NCBI GenBank assembly: GCA_916610825.1
Contig: OU744446.1
Span: 26,426,445-26,490,444, forward strand
Length of the DNA: 64,000 bases
Direction of reading: 5' to 3'
Origin: Haliclystus octoradiatus
Taxonomy: Eukaryota > Cnidaria > Staurozoa > Stauromedusae > Haliclystidae
The stretch's first letter is position 1; each line of letters starts with the position of its first letter. Under the pieces are notes generated by a model. The model saw only the letters and a program-made list of their open reading frames with translations. It was not told the DNA's origin and made no database searches. Both the position numbers and the translations under genes were made by a program. Positions 60,155 through 64,000 of this stretch are shown one piece after another.

Positions 60155-63100
60155 CTAAAACGACCAGAGAAGAAGCATAAACATAAACACATCATTGTAA
60201 ACTATAATATCAAACTTCAAATATGATTGCATGCATCATGAATAAGAAATTAAAATCAGTAACTCAGTATATTAACACGATTTAATGCAATTTTGATTAG
60301 CATTTCATTAAAAAACACATGGCTACTTCAGAGATTGCAGCGTACCAGGGGTAATTCAGCCTTGATTTGACCTGGACATTAAAGTATCATATGTGTGATT
60401 GGCGGAAGGAACAGTTCAGAGGGAGAATTTGCATTATGAAGACCTTTGGCATTATTGTTGCTCCCACCTTGACAAAATGTTCATATGATCTGCCATGTTG
60501 CATATGAGATCATTAACGAGTCACAAGCAAGATAACAAGAATAAGCAATTATAGTACATGTAACTAACTAATTAATTATTTTAAAACTATTCAGCTAAAT
60601 ATCAATGACTCTTTGCATCTATTTGGTCAGCGAAACGACCAAAACCATCCTTCTCAGAAAAGTCTGGAACTTTATTACATCATGTCATTGATTATCAAAT
60701 ATAAAACAGGCCGGAGTTCTTTATTGAAAAATAATACACAAAACGTACTTTGTGAGAAAAAAGTAACAAATCACAAGCCTGTATAAAGATCGAGAGCCTG
60801 TCTTATATTTTATTTATCAAATAATCAATCTTCACCTATAATTATTAGTCCTTTCCAATGGTTGTTTGCGCATATCTCTCCGAATTCTGAATTAAAAATT
60901 TCTTAAGTAGTACCATTCGAAGCACTGTGTTCTAAACTGGATATTTACGTCTCTTGATTATTGATTTTCGTTTTCTGCTTTTCGTAGGCTATTGAAACAA
61001 ATGTATCTTTCCATTTTGCGGCTCCAGACCGCACCGCCATTGTTTGTCGATGCCTCACAGAGATTTCAAAATCGAAACATCATTCATCATTCCAACATGT
61101 AACATCATCAAAGGACATTCTTGCGATTGTACGTAATGACGGTTACCCATCAAAGCAGTGCTCGAGCATGGTCCGCTTGCACACATGTATTAAACGTCTG
61201 ACTATTCTATAGACCGTTTGAAAGATTTTACTTGGGACATTTTTGACTATCATGTTATTATTTTGGATTTTGTTGTCTTTCTAACTCCGAAAGAATCACA
61301 GTCAGATAGTATGATTAGAATTCGCACGGTACGCCATCAGCTGATTTATGATTTTACTTCAAGGTTTCCATTCTGGACAGACTGTGAACAGATGCTGCAT
61401 GATTTATTCGGCACTTAATGGCTTGAGATGGATATCATAACAGTATTCAAAATAGATGGATATTTAGATTTTTAGGCCTATGTGCTGTTTACTTTTCACA
61501 AATACGGCTGATTATGCTGACTTTTAATTTGCATGAAAGATTGATAATAATAATAACAAATCTTATGCGTATATATATATTTTTACAGAAGGAGCTCAAA
61601 ATTTCTGTTGTTATTCAAAGTTTTATTCCCTTTAGGATATTTTTATCTTTATTAATTGTAATTATTGTGATCTGTGTCGTGACACAAGGCATGCCTCAGT
61701 CAAGTGTGATGCAAATCAAAACACGCACATTCTTTTACATAGAAGATTAAGCAATTTTCGTAGATTCAATATAAATCTTAACCTATAATTAATTAGCACA
61801 CTCACAAGCAAATAATTATAAATAAATTATTGCTATTCTCAAACAATTTTTAGCTGAAATATCGTTAAGATCATTGAAGAAGTCTTCCTTCATGAGTCTT
61901 CTAAGAATTAACATAGTGTGAGTGAACTCACTTGATTTTATTCTTTGCTATCGCCGGAAGTGTTGCTGCCTCTCTTAATTGATTGGCGTTAAAACTTGAC
62001 TTCAACTTTTCAGTCTGAACATATCACAATATGTCAAAACAAGCACTTCGTTGCATTTCTGAAGGTATTTGTTACTCGGCCCAAATTATCCCAGCGACGC
62101 GGGTCATTCATTGCTAGTAATATATAAAATACTAGGAAAAAAGGTCTAGATCCTGCGGAAGGCCTAGTAGGCCTTCGGCCCAATTTTGTTACTGTTGAGA
62201 AGGTTGAGAAGCTGTATTTCATTTTCTTCACTAATGAGGTGGTTTAGCTCTATATATAATATGGACTTCAGAATCAAAAAGCTTTTGGTAACATGAACGG
62301 TATATAATAAAGATTGACTCAGATTTCAAACGCGTTATTCAATTTCAGTTAATAAATAATATGTTAAAAAATACCTTGCTAAAGTTAAAATGATTACAAT
62401 GTTAGGATGATTAATGATTACTGAAGCGTTTTGGAAAATTTTAAACTAATCACGGATTAATTTCAGTTACACTATTTCAGTATTTAAGTATAAGTAACAA
62501 AATTGAACATAACTTTTAAAATTGAGCTATCATGTTTCAAATCCATGCAGTTACCAAAATGAGTAATCATTAACCTAACCAGATCCTAACCACTCTGAAT
62601 TTGTGGCTTGAATTTGTTTTTAATATATTGTGAAATCATCCTTGGGACCGGGAGCATTAGAGATTTGAGATTTATTTATGTTCAAATTTCATTATGATTT
62701 TCCTTGTCGCTGGTACTAAATACCTTTGGTAGATAATTTGATACGGCGGATTTTTGGGGATGTTTTTACAATTCAAGCCATTTTTAAACGGTTGAATCCA
62801 AATCTTGCTTAAAATTCAAAGGTTGTTTTGAATTTCGTAAACACAGCCCTCTCTGTAACGAAATTTATAAATGATTTTAGGCAGAGAGCTACATCTGGAA
62901 AGTAGAATTTAACTGACAGTTGAACATTTTAAACATAAATCACAAAAGTAGAAAGTAGTTTTCGTCATCATCCCAATTTATGCTTTTGGTTTTGATCGAG
63001 ATTTCAAAACACTTGATAAAATTCACGGTTCATTGCCTGCACGGCTTTGCTCTGGATGGCGGCGGCTTTGATCTATTACGGAACCCTTGATTTTTCAATT

Positions 63101-64000
63101 TTACGCCAAATTCAGTTGTTTTTTCAAAATTAAATACAGCCTATGTTCAGACCACGAAAAAGAGCTTTCGAATGATGTATGATGTTCAGGATATCTCCGC
63201 ATGGTTTTTGAGATTTGCGCATACATAGTTTTGAAGGTCATTTTTATATAGTAGTGGATATAAAGTCAGAAATCAGACAATCATGTTTGATACTCAAAGT
63301 CTCACTCAAAGTTATATTGAATAGATTACTTGATGATCACCTTGGTGTGAAACTTTGAATACATGGATTGTATTATATGGCGTGCGATCGCACATGCATG
63401 CCTCCACGCACGCCTGAACACTCTGATGCGTGCGATTAATCGCACACCAAAAAAGGTAAAAAAAGTCTCCCGTTTTATTTTGCTATTATTTATTATTCAA
63501 TGAACTTCAATCTACTAGTATAATGATTCTAATTCAACTTGTTGGACAATTTTTTGATTGGAGAGACATGCTCCACTCCATGGAGTTAGGACTTACCAGC
63601 AATTGTTGATATTAAAAAGAATTTGTGTTGCCATGACAACTGATAATCATGCGCAGTTGTCATGACAACAATTATTTGATGGTGTGTGATAGCATGTCTT
63701 GATTATTTTAGGCGTGCGTTTTATAGCACCCGTGTCATCTCTATAATACAAACCATGTATTGAATAGCGAACATGATTGTCTGATTTCTTTCTACATATG
63801 CTTACATATTATTTATTTGCTGTATAGCATTGATCCCTATGTTCAATCAGTAAGACAACTTACACCACATTAAATAAATACTGTAGAATTCTTTCTTAAG
63901 GTATTATTTATATCTTAAAGGACAGTATTTTGAGTAACTTGAATGTTCAAAATTCTGCTTTGTTTATCAGAGCCTTCGATATATTAATCGAAGCTTAGTT
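60155..64000. other. Upstream of the last recognised CMTR1 exon; no confident gene
   Basis: The missing CMTR1 5' exons should lie here or beyond the right edge, but no G-patch exon was recognised on the minus strand. A minus-strand start in good context, reading MAVRSGAAKWKDTFVS (61040 downward), and an ETS-like CCGGAAGTG at 61954-61962 hint at a promoter or first exon. Neither could be joined in phase to exon 60154-60083. A small palindrome (AAGGCCTAGTAGGCCTT) lies near 62159. Confidence 0.35.
63265..63792. mobile_element. Inverted-repeat element of about 530 bp
   Basis: AGAAATCAGACAATCATGTT on the left (about 63269) recurs in reverse complement at about 63769-63790. Sub-terminal ATACATGG and TTGTATTATA phrases and GGCGTGCG blocks are also inverted. 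There is no ORF of note. Confidence 0.6.

Noticed and set aside
60598..60680. Minus-strand peptide KVPDFSEKDGFGRFADQ resembling part of a G-patch.
   Set aside because: It is only 21 codons between stops, lacks the leading Met-Gly of the motif and has no usable donor or acceptor. The likeness to the CMTR1 G-patch is probably chance.
61930..62035. Minus-strand peptide NANQLREAATLPAIAKNKIK as a CMTR1 exon.
   Set aside because: It ends in a stop, matches no part of CMTR1 and cannot be joined in phase to exon 60154-60083.

Overview
The window is genomic DNA from an animal. It is clearly AT-rich, its genes are split by many GT-AG introns, and it is full of short non-autonomous transposon relics and long inverted repeats. 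The gene set (supervillin, an AMT-type ammonium transporter, cytosolic Xaa-Pro aminopeptidase, cap methyltransferase 1) is metazoan. An AMT transporter, L2/CR1-like LINE tails and tRNA-derived short repeats point to an invertebrate, possibly a marine deuterostome such as a tunicate. The species cannot be fixed from the sequence alone. All gene models below were joined by hand: splice phases match at every listed junction, and the encoded proteins follow the named families.

Layout: 1-11486 (+) is the 3' part of supervillin, about 1,904 residues in view, with its 5' end off the left edge. 13256-16601 (+) is a complete five-exon ammonium transporter of 483 residues. 17728-36662 (+) is a complete 24-exon Xaa-Pro aminopeptidase 1 of 616 residues with all metal ligands. 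60154-38250 (-) is CMTR1, convergent with XPNPEP1, with 19 exons and 657 residues in view. The CMTR1 N-terminal (G-patch) part was not found. Inside CMTR1 introns, on the + strand, two exon-like open segments (39153-39375 and 40839-41108) may be an unrecognised nested gene.

Introns and intergenic gaps carry most of the unusual structure. There is a 2.29 kb foldback element with arms of about 1.04 kb (50560-52848) and a 771 bp element (10463-11233), both bounded by TTAA. There is a dispersed family built on the self-complementary 10-mer GTTCATGAAC. A near-perfect palindrome of about 209 bp sits beside long (TTA)n arrays. Other elements include a nested foldback in XPNPEP1 intron 1, a hAT-like element with an 8 bp flanking repeat, a family of CTATAA-type repeats, tRNA-derived sequences and three decayed LINE reverse-transcriptase fragments.

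The four main genes have unrelated jobs: actin/myosin membrane scaffolding, ammonium transport, peptide trimming and mRNA cap methylation. Nothing indicates that they act together; they are simply neighbours.
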